64,000 nucleotides of DNA from Saprospiraceae bacterium (GCA_027488935.1 JAIYAP010000022.1:1-64000), one strand, 5' to 3'. Counted from the stretch's first letter, positions 35,620 through 45,734 are shown. Notes: generated by a model not told the origin, from the sequence alone. Translations and numbers: made by a program.

Positions 35620-36719
35620 GCAGTATTTCTACCAAACGTACCATCTGGCCGCATCCCGATGGCAGCGCCTGCGTACAGGTACTGGATCAGCGCTGTTTGC
35701 CGCATGAAGTGGTGGTGCAAGACCTACGCACCGTGCCCGAAGTGGTGTACGCCATCAAAGAAATGGTGGTACGCGGGGCACCTTTGATTGGGGCAACTGC
35801 TGCCTATGGCGTTTATTTTGCCTGTTTAGAGGCCGCCCAAGCAGCCGATCCCCATACTTATTTGACAAATGCAATCGAGCAATTGCGGGAATCGCGCCCT
35901 ACTGCGATCAATTTGTTTTGGGCCTTGGAGCGGCAGGAAAAGGCCATTGCAGCATCTGCTGATTTTGCTGAAAAAGCCGCACTTGCGTTGGCCACGGCCC
36001 ATCAAATTGTGGAAGAAGACATTGAATTATGCCGCATGATTGGCGTACATGGTTTGCCCATCATCGAACAACTGAGCGCCGCCAAACAAGGCGAAACCGT
36101 GCATATCCTCACCCATTGCAATGCAGGCCGGTTGGGATGTATTGAATGGGGCACCATCGCATCGCCGATTTATCAGGCGCATCAAAAAGGCATTAAAGTG
36201 CATGTTTGGGTGGATGAAACCCGGCCGCGCAACCAGGGCTCCAATTTAACGGCCTGGGAGCTTGGTCATGCAGGCGTACCACACACCGTCATTGTTGACA
36301 ACACCGGCGGTCACCTGATGCAACACGGCATGGTGGATATGGTGATTGTGGGTACCGACCGCACCACCCGCACCGGCGATGTGGCGAATAAAATAGGCAC
36401 TTACCTGAAAGCCTTGGCTGCGAAAGACAACAACATTCCATTTTATGTGGCCTTGCCTTCTACGACCATCGACTGGACCCTGCGCGATGGTCTGCGCGAA
36501 ATTCCGATTGAAGAACGCAGTCCCGATGAAGTGCGTTATATCAGCGGCTGGGATGGCGAAAAAATACAAAAAGTGCTGCTTACCCCGGCCGATAGTCCGG
36601 CAGCCAACTATGGTTTTGATGTAACCCCGGCCCGTTTGGTTACCGCCTTGATTACCGAACGCGGTATTTGTCCGGCAACCGAAACCGGGATGTTGTCTTT
36701 GTTTCCAGAATTTAAATAA
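35616..36719 (+). CDS. mtnA: Methylthioribose-1-phosphate isomerase
   Basis: 367-residue aldose-ketose isomerase, similar to the eIF2B family, converting 5-methylthioribose 1-phosphate to methylthioribulose 1-phosphate. The conserved RGAP loop (53-56), catalytic Cys168 (THCNAGRLG) and Asp248 (IVGTDRTTRTGD) are present, as are NKIGTYLKALAAK and PFYVALP. ATGA overlap with mtnC shows translational coupling. A 5'-methylthioadenosine phosphorylase, needed to produce the substrate, is not in the window. Confidence 0.97.
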   Translation: MSSISTKRTIWPHPDGSACVQVLDQRCLPHEVVVQDLRTVPEVVYAIKEMVVRGAPLIGATAAYGVYFACLEAAQAADPHTYLTNAIEQLRESRPTAINLFWALERQEKAIAASADFAEKAALALATAHQIVEEDIELCRMIGVHGLPIIEQLSAAKQGETVHILTHCNAGRLGCIEWGTIASPIYQAHQKGIKVHVWVDETRPRNQGSNLTAWELGHAGVPHTVIVDNTGGHLMQHGMVDMVIVGTDRTTRTGDVANKIGTYLKALAAKDNNIPFYVALPSTTIDWTLRDGLREIPIEERSPDEVRYISGWDGEKIQKVLLTPADSPAANYGFDVTPARLVTALITERGICPATETGMLSLFPEFK

Positions 36720-36735
36720 ACCCTTGATTTTCAAT

Positions 36736-37545
36736 ATGTTTGATGCTCGGTTAGAACAACTCACCCACGATGCCAATGCGGCAGTGCGCACAACGGCCCG
36801 TTTTATTGCACAGGAATTTGGCAAAGTAGATGCTGGCCAGATTGAAGAGAAATTTCTCAACGGCCTGGTAAGTTATGTAGACCGTACCGCAGAGGAAATG
36901 CTGGTGGAAAGTTTGCATAAGCTACTCCCGGAAGCGGCATTTATCACCGAAGAAGATACGGTTGCGCAGGAAGCCGCCGATTTGAAATGGATCATTGACC
37001 CACTGGACGGCACCACCAATTTTTTATACGGCGTTCCTCATTTTTCAATCAGTGTGGGCCTGCAGCAGGGCGATGAGCAAGTGCTGGGCATTGTGTACCA
37101 CGTTCCGAACGATGAACATTTTTACGCCTGGAAAAACGGCGGTGCCTGGTGCGATGGCAAGGCAATACAAGTGAGTCAACGTGCCAATATGCGCCAAGCC
37201 TTAGTGGGCACTGGCTTCCCGTACCACAATTTTGCGCATGCCGATGCTTGGTTTCAGGCTTTGCGCGCCTTTATGGAGCAGGGCAGGGGTTTGCGGCGCA
37301 TGGGTTCAGCAGCCCTCGACTTGGCCAATGTGGCCTGCGGACGCCTGGATATCTTTTTCGAATACGGCCTCAGTTCCTGGGACGTGGCTGGTGGCGCGGT
37401 GCTCGTAAAAGAAGCCGGCGGAAAAGTGTGTGACTTCTCCGCCGGGCTCGACTTTATTGATAAAAAAGAATTGTTGGCTTGTAGTGCTGCCGTGTACGAT
37501 GCAGCCTGGCGTATCATCGACGACGCTTTTAACGCACCACACTAA
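36736..37545 (+). CDS. Inositol monophosphatase family protein
   Basis: 269 residues from ATG 36736. Mg2+-dependent phosphatase motifs: EE at 72-73 (TEEDT), DPLDGTTN (88-95) and SWDVAGG with Asp216. The length is normal. It could dephosphorylate myo-inositol 1-phosphate, or 3'-phosphoadenosine phosphate or another sugar phosphate; the family often acts on several. Its position 16 bases after mtnA suggests co-transcription with methionine salvage. The last 17 bases overlap the convergent DUF1501 gene. Confidence 0.93.
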   Translation: MFDARLEQLTHDANAAVRTTARFIAQEFGKVDAGQIEEKFLNGLVSYVDRTAEEMLVESLHKLLPEAAFITEEDTVAQEAADLKWIIDPLDGTTNFLYGVPHFSISVGLQQGDEQVLGIVYHVPNDEHFYAWKNGGAWCDGKAIQVSQRANMRQALVGTGFPYHNFAHADAWFQALRAFMEQGRGLRRMGSAALDLANVACGRLDIFFEYGLSSWDVAGGAVLVKEAGGKVCDFSAGLDFIDKKELLACSAAVYDAAWRIIDDAFNAPH

Positions 37546-39175
37546 GTTTGGCTACTTCTGCTTTGCCAGTAGATTGGTCTTCCAGCCGAACAAAATACAT
37601 ACCTGCGGGCACGGCATTTAAGTCGTAGTAAAAAATATTGGTGCCTTTAAACACTGTTTCGGGATTGGATACCACCATATTGCCGCCCATGCTATGGATA
37701 CTCAGGCGCGCGTTGAAGGGGTAATCGCTTTCGTAGGTAACTTCCACATGGTGCCCGGTCGGATTGGGAGAAAGCGCCATTTTTGCAGCCGGTCTAAACT
37801 GATCATGGATAATAGGTCGGCCGCCGATATAACAATCCGGGCTTACGGTAAATGCTTTTTCTACCATAAACATTTTTGTAAAATCGGTGATTAGCGCTTC
37901 TTCCATGACAAACGGATTGGCGCCCAACCAATCTTGCAGCAGCGTACCGAATACCTGACGGTAGTCGAACTGCATGTTTTTCACCTGATTATCGTTGGTG
38001 AGGTTGTTCAAATCAACATTATCGCCGTGCACACGTGGGCGCACACCTTTGCCAAACACGAGCATAGGCGACAAGGTACCGTGGTCGGTGCCAACCGTGC
38101 CATTTTCGGCAGCGCAACGGCCAAACTCAGAGAAGGTACAAGCCATGGCACGCTCGCTGAGGCCCATCGCATCCATATCATCAAAAAAGGCCTTAAGGGC
38201 ATCAGACAATGTTTTCAGTAAATTCGCGTGGTTTCCCGCTGCGGTATCCACGGTGTCCGTTTGCGCGGTGTGCAGGTCGAACCCACCTAATTGGCAAAGG
38301 AAAATTTTGGTTTTACAACCACCGCGAATCATGCGGGCAACCGTTTTGAGTTGGTTGGCAAAAGAATTGTTTGGGTATGATTTGGCGTTGGTTCCGGCGT
38401 TAAAAACCTGGGTAATGCGTTCAGAATACAGGTTGATCCCTTGTTCAACCCCCATGATATATGCCAATTCGTGGCCATGGTCGGTATCCGGTACATTGGT
38501 AACAGGCGCGCCACCAATGGTTTGCACCAGTGAATAAAAGCCTGCAGGATCCTGTCCGCTCAAGTTGATGGCATTTTGGTGCTGCGTTTCGGTATGGAAA
38601 CCCAGTGAAGTATTGGGGTCACCGATTTGAATACCCAGCGGATCGGGCATTTCGGCAGTGGGTGCGCCATATACATCGGGGTAAAAAGCCTGTAACGCGC
38701 GGCCCATCCAGCCAGAGGTAAGGCTGTTTTTGGCCAACGTACTGTCGCCCGCCGACAACCACAGATCGGTGCCTTTAAAGTGCGATTGGTTCATGCTGGA
38801 ATAGCCAACCGCTTGTACCACTGCGGCATAACCCCGGTCGTATAAGTCTTTTACGCCCGTCATAACCGGATGTAAGCCGACTTGTTTATTGCCAGGCAAT
38901 GTAGAATCCAGTTGAATCAATGCATTTTCGGCAATGCGGATGGTTGGGCGAATTTGTGCATACTTATCGTATTGCGGCACAGGAATGAGCATGTTCATGC
39001 CATCATTGCCCCCTTTTAGTTGGATGAGGATCAGGCTGCGGTCGGTAACGCCCTCACAGGATGCGAGGACACTGGCCATGCGGCTGTTGGCAAAAGGCCG
39101 CAAGGAAAATCCATTGACGGCGAAAGGAGTAACGCCCAGCGGCGGTAATATTTTGAGAAAATTGCGACGTTTCAT
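37529..39175 (-). CDS. DUF1501 protein with T9SS sorting tail
   Basis: 548 residues. Starts with a Tat-like, twin-arginine sequence (KRRNFLKILPPLGVTPF), then the DUF1501 alkaline-phosphatase-superfamily fold (LILIQLKGGNDGMNMLIPVP, LYDRGYAAVVQAVGYSSMNQSHF-type motifs, FSEFGRCAAENGTVGTDHG). The last ~85 residues are a T9SS sorting domain (MALSPNPTGHHVEV, AGMYFVRLEDQ, AKLSVVR). The family role is unknown, though sulfatase-like hydrolysis has been proposed. Downstream partner of the DUF1800 gene (82-base gap). Confidence 0.93.
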   Translation of the reverse strand: MKRRNFLKILPPLGVTPFAVNGFSLRPFANSRMASVLASCEGVTDRSLILIQLKGGNDGMNMLIPVPQYDKYAQIRPTIRIAENALIQLDSTLPGNKQVGLHPVMTGVKDLYDRGYAAVVQAVGYSSMNQSHFKGTDLWLSAGDSTLAKNSLTSGWMGRALQAFYPDVYGAPTAEMPDPLGIQIGDPNTSLGFHTETQHQNAINLSGQDPAGFYSLVQTIGGAPVTNVPDTDHGHELAYIMGVEQGINLYSERITQVFNAGTNAKSYPNNSFANQLKTVARMIRGGCKTKIFLCQLGGFDLHTAQTDTVDTAAGNHANLLKTLSDALKAFFDDMDAMGLSERAMACTFSEFGRCAAENGTVGTDHGTLSPMLVFGKGVRPRVHGDNVDLNNLTNDNQVKNMQFDYRQVFGTLLQDWLGANPFVMEEALITDFTKMFMVEKAFTVSPDCYIGGRPIIHDQFRPAAKMALSPNPTGHHVEVTYESDYPFNARLSIHSMGGNMVVSNPETVFKGTNIFYYDLNAVPAGMYFVRLEDQSTGKAEVAKLSVVR

Positions 39176-39257
39176 GTTGCGTTTGTAAGTTTGTTAACTG
39201 GAAACTTTTTGGATGTTCAATGCCGGCATTTTTTATTGAGCCGGTTGTTTCCACTTC

Positions 39258-40910
39258 TTAAAACGTTTGATATTCAGGTGAATACATAATATGGTAAATC
39301 AGGCGTTCGAGCGCAATTTTTACCTCCACATCATTGTTGGTACTCAAATAGTTTTGCCATTCGTAGGTCCAATCGGCAGGGGGCAAATCGTCGAGAAATA
39401 TTTTAAAATAGAAATAATCAAAACGATCGGTATCAATTTGTTCGGGCAAGAGGTAGGAAATTAATTCGTGCACCAATACAAATGGATCGGAAGGGTCGCT
39501 GATAACGCCGCTATCTTTGATCCAAGGAGCGATATTCAATTTGATACCAATGGAAGAACTGGGCGAAGATCCGAGCACCCTTTTGCCCGTCAACAACATT
39601 TGTGGCAATTTGTAGCGCGCAATAATAGAACTGGAGTTGAACCACTGCCGGTTATAGTCCGGTTGTTGATGGTAAGCGGAATAACCGGCTACATCTTGCG
39701 GATAAAACAAAATCATATTCGCATAGCCCAGCATACGCTCACTCACGCCGCTGGTCCAGAAGGTAATATAATGCGCATTGTTCTGTGTAACCGGATTGGG
39801 GATGGTTATGTTAAAAAAGGACAGGGACTGCAACACGAGCTCCAGTGGCGACTTGATAATGCCCCCAATGATTTCATTGGCATTATCGGAGTCATCGGCA
39901 TCGTAAAAATGCTGGCTTGCGAGTATTTTTTTCAACACAGGCATTACTTCATACCCGCCGCTTTTGAGTTGATTGGCCAAGGGGCCAATGATATCATTCT
40001 CAATTTCGGGCGTAATATTGGGATGTACAAAATATCGGTAAATGCGGCGGCACCAGTTGCGCGCGGTTTCGTCCTGGTTGAACACCATGTCTACAAAAGC
40101 GTTGATTTCGGTCCAGAAAGCAGCCGAAGTTGTTGCGCCGGTGATGACTTTATTCTGAAAACGGGGGCTAAATGTTTTGTTGCTCGTATCGTGGCGGGAA
40201 AATGTAACGGTACCGCGCGGGATGCTGGTTTCGGGGTCCACCTGATCGCGCTGGGTACGGGTTTGAAAACCGGTGAGCACTTTTGCGGCCTGAATTATAT
40301 CATCTTCCGTGTAGTTTGTATAGTCACCAGGACCTACTTGCGGACCTTTTCCGATGGTAAACAGTTCAAAAAACTCGCGGGCGAAATTTTCGTTCGGGTT
40401 GGTTTTGGAGTTCAAGTTATTGCTTAGATACCGCAACATGGTGTTGTCGATCATCATTTTAGTGGCCAATTTTTTGAAATTGCCCAAAGCGCCCCACCGC
40501 AGCAAACTTAGGTAATCAAAAAACTTTACGTTGTCGATGGTGAGATTCGTTACCGCCAGGTATTGGTGGTAAAAAAAGATCATTTTGTACCCAATGCCTG
40601 GTTCATGCAGGGCCTCATTGAGCCACCAGGCCGTTACGCGCTGCTGCAATCGAAATTCCTGATCGGGCAATGGCAGTCCGGGCGGGTTGATCCAGGTGGT
40701 GGATTCTACCGTTGGTGTGGACGTATTGTCATAAATTGGCTGGTTTAGTTGCGGGGCTGAAAACGAGAATAGGCTGGCTACTGCATCCGTTGCACTCATG
40801 GTGGCGAGTTGATCAACTTTTGATTTTGTGTAGCGGAAGCTGGTACGTCGCAACAGGTGTGCAGCGCGGCGCTGTCCTAGATTGCCTTGTAGTGGATTCA
40901 GTGATGCCAT
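39258..40910 (-). CDS. DUF1800 family protein
   Basis: 550 residues of the DUF1800 family, which nearly always travels with DUF1501. Characteristic segments are RAAHLLRRTSFRYTKSKVDQL at the N-terminus, WWLNEALHEPGIGYKMIFFYHQY, NENFAREFFELFTIG and EDDIIQAAKVLTGF. It lacks a clear signal peptide. A role in surface-complex maturation with the DUF1501 partner is possible; no activity is known. Confidence 0.93.
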   Translation of the reverse strand: MASLNPLQGNLGQRRAAHLLRRTSFRYTKSKVDQLATMSATDAVASLFSFSAPQLNQPIYDNTSTPTVESTTWINPPGLPLPDQEFRLQQRVTAWWLNEALHEPGIGYKMIFFYHQYLAVTNLTIDNVKFFDYLSLLRWGALGNFKKLATKMMIDNTMLRYLSNNLNSKTNPNENFAREFFELFTIGKGPQVGPGDYTNYTEDDIIQAAKVLTGFQTRTQRDQVDPETSIPRGTVTFSRHDTSNKTFSPRFQNKVITGATTSAAFWTEINAFVDMVFNQDETARNWCRRIYRYFVHPNITPEIENDIIGPLANQLKSGGYEVMPVLKKILASQHFYDADDSDNANEIIGGIIKSPLELVLQSLSFFNITIPNPVTQNNAHYITFWTSGVSERMLGYANMILFYPQDVAGYSAYHQQPDYNRQWFNSSSIIARYKLPQMLLTGKRVLGSSPSSSIGIKLNIAPWIKDSGVISDPSDPFVLVHELISYLLPEQIDTDRFDYFYFKIFLDDLPPADWTYEWQNYLSTNNDVEVKIALERLIYHIMYSPEYQTF

Positions 40911-41097
40911 GACGAGAGGTGCTTGTGATATAAAAGCATTGTTGACTTCAAATTGCCCAATTACAGGCTATTTGTGCCAGCAACATAAAATATGTGCGAA
41001 TATATCAATAACCCAACCATTATTTCAAAGAATGTCTATTAAAATACTGAATTAGTACAAATTGGCTACTCGTATATAATATTAATTCGTTTGTTTT

Positions 41098-42003
41098 TTA
41101 CCCAAGCCCTTGTCGGTATTCGGAGGGCGTTCGATGGGTGGCACGTTTGAACACCTTATTAAAGTATGAAATATTATTAAACCCACTTTCATAACACACG
41201 TCATGAATGGTTTTAGTTGGATTACGCAGCAGCGCTTTGGCCAATTTGATGCGCTCGTCGTTGATAAAATCGATGGGAGAGATCCCCAGTTCATTCTTGA
41301 AACATCGGAAAAAGTGCGTTTGACTCATGCACGCTTTTTTACTCAATTGCTCGATGGTCAGTGGATCCAGCAAATTTTCCCGAATAAATTGAATCACAAA
41401 TGCCAAGCGGGACTGATGCAGGTGTTTTTCAGACTGATCGATCAATAAATGCCGCGCCTCTGTTTGCATCAATCGAATGATAAGTTCCTTGAGCATAAAA
41501 TCGGCAAATAAATCTTTCGAGGGGTGGTTTTCGGTAAACAAAAAAATCATCCGCGCGATGATTTGGTTCACGGCCAAATCGTTGGTAAAGTGGAAGTTGT
41601 AATCGGTAAATGCCCATTCCCGATTTTCCTCCAGCCGTGGGTATTGATCGTTGAGGTAATCTACCACGTGGTCTATTTTCTCGTTGGCCAAAGTTAGGGC
41701 CAGGCATTGGGTCGGATTATCGAGGCTCGCTTCCGGAAAATCAATACGCATCAATTCGCCTGGCGGCAACACCACCGATTCGCCCGGGAAAAAATCAAAA
41801 CTGTTGTTGCGCAAATGCATCACTTTTTTGCCACGCAACATACTTGCAAGGACGGGATTACCAAAGGCCAACTCGACTTGCTCGGCGTACAAATGCGTTT
41901 CATACACGTTCAATTCAGCATTTTGAAGCGTATAAACCGTCCGATTCTCCACATGCGTCTCTAAACGACGGCGATCATAGTGGGCTTGTGTTAGCATGTT
42001 CAA
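41098..42003 (-). CDS. AraC family transcriptional regulator
   Basis: 301 residues. An N-terminal AraC-type sensing half (~1-190) and a C-terminal double helix-turn-helix (~200-300) with LTIEQLSKKACMSQTHFFRCFKNELGISPIDFI and DVCYESGFNNISYFNKVFKRATHRTPSEYR. It is divergent from the aldehyde dehydrogenase gene, with a 248-base gap, so it probably controls that gene and itself. It resembles regulators that sit next to ald-DUF779 pairs. Confidence 0.92.
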   Translation of the reverse strand: MNMLTQAHYDRRRLETHVENRTVYTLQNAELNVYETHLYAEQVELAFGNPVLASMLRGKKVMHLRNNSFDFFPGESVVLPPGELMRIDFPEASLDNPTQCLALTLANEKIDHVVDYLNDQYPRLEENREWAFTDYNFHFTNDLAVNQIIARMIFLFTENHPSKDLFADFMLKELIIRLMQTEARHLLIDQSEKHLHQSRLAFVIQFIRENLLDPLTIEQLSKKACMSQTHFFRCFKNELGISPIDFINDERIKLAKALLRNPTKTIHDVCYESGFNNISYFNKVFKRATHRTPSEYRQGLG

Positions 42004-42251
42004 ATCAAAATAATATTCTGATTAAGCAATAGTGCGACAATCATCGCCTTGTGTGTCGACAAAGATACCGTATAGAATGTATAAATATGTAGATAGGGCC
42101 GCATTTTGACAGGATCGTGTTATTAAATGGAAGGATTGGACTATACCACCTGGATATCCATCAATAATTTTGCTCTATCAAGCATCCGCACTTTTTTATT
42201 ACAGCTCGGAGGCCAATAAAAAACAATAATTTCATTTTAAAACTATTAACA

Positions 42252-43775
42252 ATGGCTGAAGTACTCAATTCTGACAGCGCCATCTTGCAGGTGCCGCGCT
42301 TCAAAGACCAATACGATAACTTCATTGGCGGCAAATGGGTCGCGCCGGTTCGGGGCGAATATTTTGAAAATGTATCGCCGGTGGATGGACAGGTATTTAC
42401 CAAAGTTGCACGCTCTACGGCGGAAGACATTGAACTCGCGCTCGATGCTGCCCACGCCGCTGCGCCACATTGGAACCACACCTCTGCCACCGAACGTAGC
42501 AACCTTTTGCTCAAAATTGCGGATGTGATGGAGCAAAACCTGGAAGTTTTGGCCCGTGCTGAAACCTGGGATAATGGCAAACCGCTGCGCGAAACCCGTG
42601 CTGCCGACTTGCCGCTTGCCATCGACCATTTCCGGTATTTTGCCGGCGTAATTCGTGCGGAAGAAGGTTCGGCTGCCGAACTGGATGCCACCACGGTTTG
42701 TGTGAATATTCCTGAACCATTGGGCGTTGTTGGTCAAATTATTCCATGGAATTTCCCCTTGCTAATGGCTTCCTGGAAAGTAGCGCCCGCTTTGGCTGCT
42801 GGTAACTGTGTGGTGCTGAAACCTGCCGAGCAAACACCTGTAGGTATTATGGTGTTTATGGAGTTGATTGAGCATATTTTGCCCGCCGGTGTACTCAATG
42901 TAGTAAATGGTTTTGGTATTGAAGCGGGCAAACCGCTTGCCTCCAGCCCACGTATTGCGAAAATTGCCTTTACCGGCGAAACCACCACTGGCCGCCTCAT
43001 CATGCAGTACGCATCGCAAAACATTATTCCGGTTACCCTCGAATTGGGTGGTAAATCACCGAATATATTTTTCAAAAGCATCATGGATGCCGATGATGAC
43101 TTTTTCGATAAGTGTCTCGAAGGCGCGGTCATGTTTGCCCTCAACCAGGGAGAAGTGTGCACCTGTCCATCGCGCCTGTTGGTAGACGAAAGCATTTATG
43201 ATGCCTTTATTGCCCGCGTGATTGAACGCACCAAAAAGGTAAAACTGGGCCACCCGCTCGATCCAAACACCATGATGGGCGCGCAAGCATCCAATGACCA
43301 GTATGAGAAAATCCTCAACTACATCCAAATTGGCATCGAAGAAGGCGCCGAAGTGCTGTGTGGCGGTAAAGCCGCCTACAACGAAGGCCTCGAAGGCGGC
43401 TACTACATTGAGCCAACCATTTTGAAAGGCAACAACAAAATGCGCGTATTCCAGGAAGAAATTTTCGGCCCTGTGGTATGTGTGACCACCTTCAAGGATG
43501 AAGCAGAAGCCCTTGCCATTGCCAACGATACTTTATATGGTCTTGGCGCGGGCGTTTGGACCCGTGATATGCACCAGGCATACCAGATGGCGCGCGCCAT
43601 TCAGGCAGGCCGCGTGTGGGTCAATTGCTACCACAACTATCCTGCTCATGCGCCATTTGGCGGGTACAAAAAATCGGGCATTGGTCGCGAAAACCACAAA
43701 ATGATGCTTGGCCACTACCGCCAAACCAAAAATATGCTGATTTCTTACAGCAAAAGTCCATTGGGCTTCTTCTAG
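42252..43775 (+). CDS. Aldehyde dehydrogenase (NAD+), ExaC type
   Basis: 507 residues. NAD(P)+-dependent oxidation of aldehydes to acids. Proposed catalytic Cys303 ([11 protein letters not shown]; a second cysteine is Cys305), general base Glu in LELGGKSP (~269), Rossmann motif [15 protein letters not shown]. The sequence [16 protein letters not shown] and the pairing with DUF779 match ExaC-like acetaldehyde dehydrogenases. Divergent from the AraC regulator. Confidence 0.95.
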   Translation: MAEVLNSDSAILQVPRFKDQYDNFIGGKWVAPVRGEYFENVSPVDGQVFTKVARSTAEDIELALDAAHAAAPHWNHTSATERSNLLLKIADVMEQNLEVLARAETWDNGKPLRETRAADLPLAIDHFRYFAGVIRAEEGSAAELDATTVCVNIPEPLGVVGQIIPWNFPLLMASWKVAPALAAGNCVVLKPAEQTPVGIMVFMELIEHILPAGVLNVVNGFGIEAGKPLASSPRIAKIAFTGETTTGRLIMQYASQNIIPVTLELGGKSPNIFFKSIMDADDDFFDKCLEGAVMFALNQGEVCTCPSRLLVDESIYDAFIARVIERTKKVKLGHPLDPNTMMGAQASNDQYEKILNYIQIGIEEGAEVLCGGKAAYNEGLEGGYYIEPTILKGNNKMRVFQEEIFGPVVCVTTFKDEAEALAIANDTLYGLGAGVWTRDMHQAYQMARAIQAGRVWVNCYHNYPAHAPFGGYKKSGIGRENHKMMLGHYRQTKNMLISYSKSPLGFF

Positions 43776-43794
43776 AGCCTACTATAATTTAAAA

Positions 43795-43819
43795 GCTGCC
43801 GGCGACCCGACCCGGCAGC
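43795..43819. repeat. Short hairpin between the dehydrogenase and DUF779 genes
   Basis: GCTGCCGG (43795-43802) and CCGGCAGC (43812-43819) pair perfectly around nine bases. No T-run follows, so it may moderate rather than stop transcription into the DUF779 gene. Confidence 0.55.
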
Positions 43820-43885
43820 ACATTTCTCCTTAGGGGCAGGTATATCAAGGTTCCAGATTGCCTGCCCATTTTAAATACGACCCGC

Positions 43886-44266
43886 ATGCTCGAACGTGTT
43901 ACGGCTACCGATGCCGCCAAAGCGGTCATTGACCAATTGCGCACCCAACATGGTCCACTCATGTTTCATCAAAGTGGCGGATGTTGCGATGGTTCGGCGC
44001 CCATGTGTTTTACTGCCGGAGAATTTATGATCGGCGACCAGGATGTGTTGCTGGGCGTGATGCACGACTGCCCTTTTTATATGTCGGCCGACCAATTTGA
44101 GGTATGGAAACACACCCAATTATTAATTGATGTTACGAAAGGGCGGGGCGCTAGTTTTTCCCTGGAAATTCCGTTGGGTCTGCGATTTGTCGTAAAATCA
44201 CGCTGCTTCACGACCGGAGAAATCACGCAATTGACGCCCGTGGTTTGTGGTTTGCCCCCGCAATAG
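43886..44266 (+). CDS. DUF779 family protein
   Basis: 126 residues. Family DUF779 is typically a neighbour of ExaC-type aldehyde dehydrogenases, as here (110 bases downstream). Conserved cysteine-rich segment QSGGCCDGSAPMCF (~30-43) and GASFSLEIPLGLRF near the C-terminus. Function unknown; a metal-binding accessory protein for the dehydrogenase is plausible. Confidence 0.93.
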   Translation: MLERVTATDAAKAVIDQLRTQHGPLMFHQSGGCCDGSAPMCFTAGEFMIGDQDVLLGVMHDCPFYMSADQFEVWKHTQLLIDVTKGRGASFSLEIPLGLRFVVKSRCFTTGEITQLTPVVCGLPPQ

Positions 44267-44353
44267 GGTGGTTTTGATATTAATATAGTACGGCTTTAGA
44301 ACTGATTGCCTGTACCGTTGTTTCAAATGCATTGATAAAACGTATTTGAAATT

Positions 44354-45073
44354 ATGCCGATTACTTGGTACGAGGGTGTGGTGCAAAAAATTGCGGAAGA
44401 AGCGCCCAATGTGCGCCGATTCTGGGTAGAAATCCCGGAAAAACTCGATTTTCAGGCAGGGCAGTTTGTTACGATGGACTTACCCATTGGCGACAAACGG
44501 TTGCAGCGTTGGCGCAGTTATTCTATTGCCAATGCGCCCGACGGCTCAAAGGTGTTGGAGTTTTGTATTGTGCTCAATCCGCAAGGCGCAGCAACCCAAT
44601 ATTTGTTTGAGGAAGTAAAACCTGGCAGTACGCTGCGGTTTAAAGGCCCGGATGGCGCTTTTATATTGCCGGATAACCTTGAAAAAGACCTTGTTTTTAT
44701 TTGTACCGGCACGGGCGTTGCCCCATTCAGAAGTATGCTGCTTGATTTGCAGCAATCTGGTAAATCCTACCGCAATATCCACCTGATTTTTGGTACCCGG
44801 GAAGCATCGGGTATCCTGTACCGCTCGGAATTTGAAGCCTTGGCAAAATCGATGCCCCGTTTTCGATATGACGTAGCCTTGTCCCGGCAGCCCGATTGGT
44901 CTGGATACCAGGGCTATGTACACCAAATTTACCTGGAACAATACGCGGAAACCCGCCCGGATGTCGATTTTTATATTTGTGGCTGGGCGCGCATGATTGA
45001 TGAAACCGTGCAAAACTTGCTGGTTAACCTGCAATATGATCGCAGCCAGGTACATTTTGAACTTTATGGATAA
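44354..45073 (+). CDS. FNR-like FAD-binding oxidoreductase
   Basis: 239 residues in the ferredoxin-NADP+ reductase fold: FAD-binding barrel (FQAGQFVTMDLP; RSYSIAN, the RxYS motif) and NAD(P)-binding half (FICTGTGVAPFRSMLLDLQ; IHLIFGTRE; YICGWARMID). It has no iron-sulfur domain, so it must pass electrons to a separate partner such as a ferredoxin or cytochrome. The partner is not adjacent. A tetR-type gene follows 43 bases downstream. Confidence 0.92.
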   Translation: MPITWYEGVVQKIAEEAPNVRRFWVEIPEKLDFQAGQFVTMDLPIGDKRLQRWRSYSIANAPDGSKVLEFCIVLNPQGAATQYLFEEVKPGSTLRFKGPDGAFILPDNLEKDLVFICTGTGVAPFRSMLLDLQQSGKSYRNIHLIFGTREASGILYRSEFEALAKSMPRFRYDVALSRQPDWSGYQGYVHQIYLEQYAETRPDVDFYICGWARMIDETVQNLLVNLQYDRSQVHFELYG

Positions 45074-45078
45074 ATAAA

Positions 45079-45109
45079 TTTGCAACATACCAAAGAGTAT
45101 GTATCTTTG
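45079..45109 (+). promoter_or_regulatory. Promoter of the TetR gene
   Basis: TTTG (45079-45082), 19-base spacer, TATCTTTG (45102-45109), an exact Bacteroidota promoter. The start codon is at 45117, so the messenger has almost no leader. The palindrome CATAC-N6-GTATG lies inside the spacer. Confidence 0.8.
45086..45101. promoter_or_regulatory. TetR operator, copy 1 (CATAC-N6-GTATG)
   Basis: CATAC (45086-45090), six bases, GTATG (45097-45101). The match with copy 2 at 45719-45734 is longer than the palindrome: CATACC, four variable bases, AGTATGTAT in both. Its position between the two promoter boxes fits autorepression by the TetR protein. Confidence 0.75.
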
Positions 45110-45116
45110 TGCCATC

Positions 45117-45701
45117 ATGGAAGATACCCGCGCACGCATATTGCAGGAAAACTACAAAGCGGTACACCGTTTTGGTTTTCAAGGCACCCGCACCGATAAG
45201 GTTGTGGCAGAGCTGGGTATAACCAAAGGCGCCTTTTATCATTATTTTCCGACCAAAAATGATTTGGGATACGCCATTGTAGATGAGATCATTCTGCCCA
45301 ATTACACTAGTATTTGGAAGGCATTTGAGCATGCAACGGAGCATTTTGAGGTGGTTTTAACCGAAACGCTTCAAAAATACTTCCATTTCATGGATCATGA
45401 AAATGTGAAGTATGGTTGCACCCTTAATAATCTGATGCAGGAAATGTCACCCATTGATGAAGGCTTTGGCATGCGTATTCGGCGCATTACCAGCACAATG
45501 CAACAATCCATTGAAACCGGATTGAAAAACGGGCAAATGGCGGGCGTTTTTCGCCGTGACCTAAATCCCACTCAAACCGCCTTTTTTATCCTGGCTGCAA
45601 TTCAAGGCGCTTTTAGCATCGGGAAAGCCATGCAAAGCCATGTAGCGTTCGAAATGTCGATCCAACAATTGATTGAATATACCCAAACCCTCAAAAACTG
45701 A
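45117..45701 (+). CDS. TetR/AcrR family transcriptional regulator
   Basis: 194 residues from ATG 45117. N-terminal helix-turn-helix (RILQENYKAVHRFGFQGTRTDKVVAELGITKGAFYHYFPTKNDL, ~7-50) and a helical ligand domain of the AcrR C-terminal type (CTLNNLMQEMSP; FFILAAIQGAFSIGKAM). The TetR family usually represses its own and neighbouring genes. Two identical operators, one in its own promoter and one before the NmrA-like gene, strongly suggest that both genes are targets. Confidence 0.95.
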   Translation: MEDTRARILQENYKAVHRFGFQGTRTDKVVAELGITKGAFYHYFPTKNDLGYAIVDEIILPNYTSIWKAFEHATEHFEVVLTETLQKYFHFMDHENVKYGCTLNNLMQEMSPIDEGFGMRIRRITSTMQQSIETGLKNGQMAGVFRRDLNPTQTAFFILAAIQGAFSIGKAMQSHVAFEMSIQQLIEYTQTLKN

Positions 45702-45718
45702 TTTTTTTTGCCCCAAAG

Positions 45719-45734
45719 CATACCTACTAGTATG
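45719..45734. promoter_or_regulatory. TetR operator, copy 2 (CATAC-N6-GTATG)
   Basis: CATAC (45719-45723), CTACTA, GTATG (45730-45734), 38 bases before the NmrA-like start codon. A TTTG at 45707-45710 lies 20 bases ahead of TATGTATC (45731-45738), a weak promoter that the operator would overlap. Confidence 0.7.

Noticed and set aside
42004-42251. AraC operator repeats between the divergent regulator and dehydrogenase genes
   Set aside because: No convincing direct repeat pair could be seen by eye.
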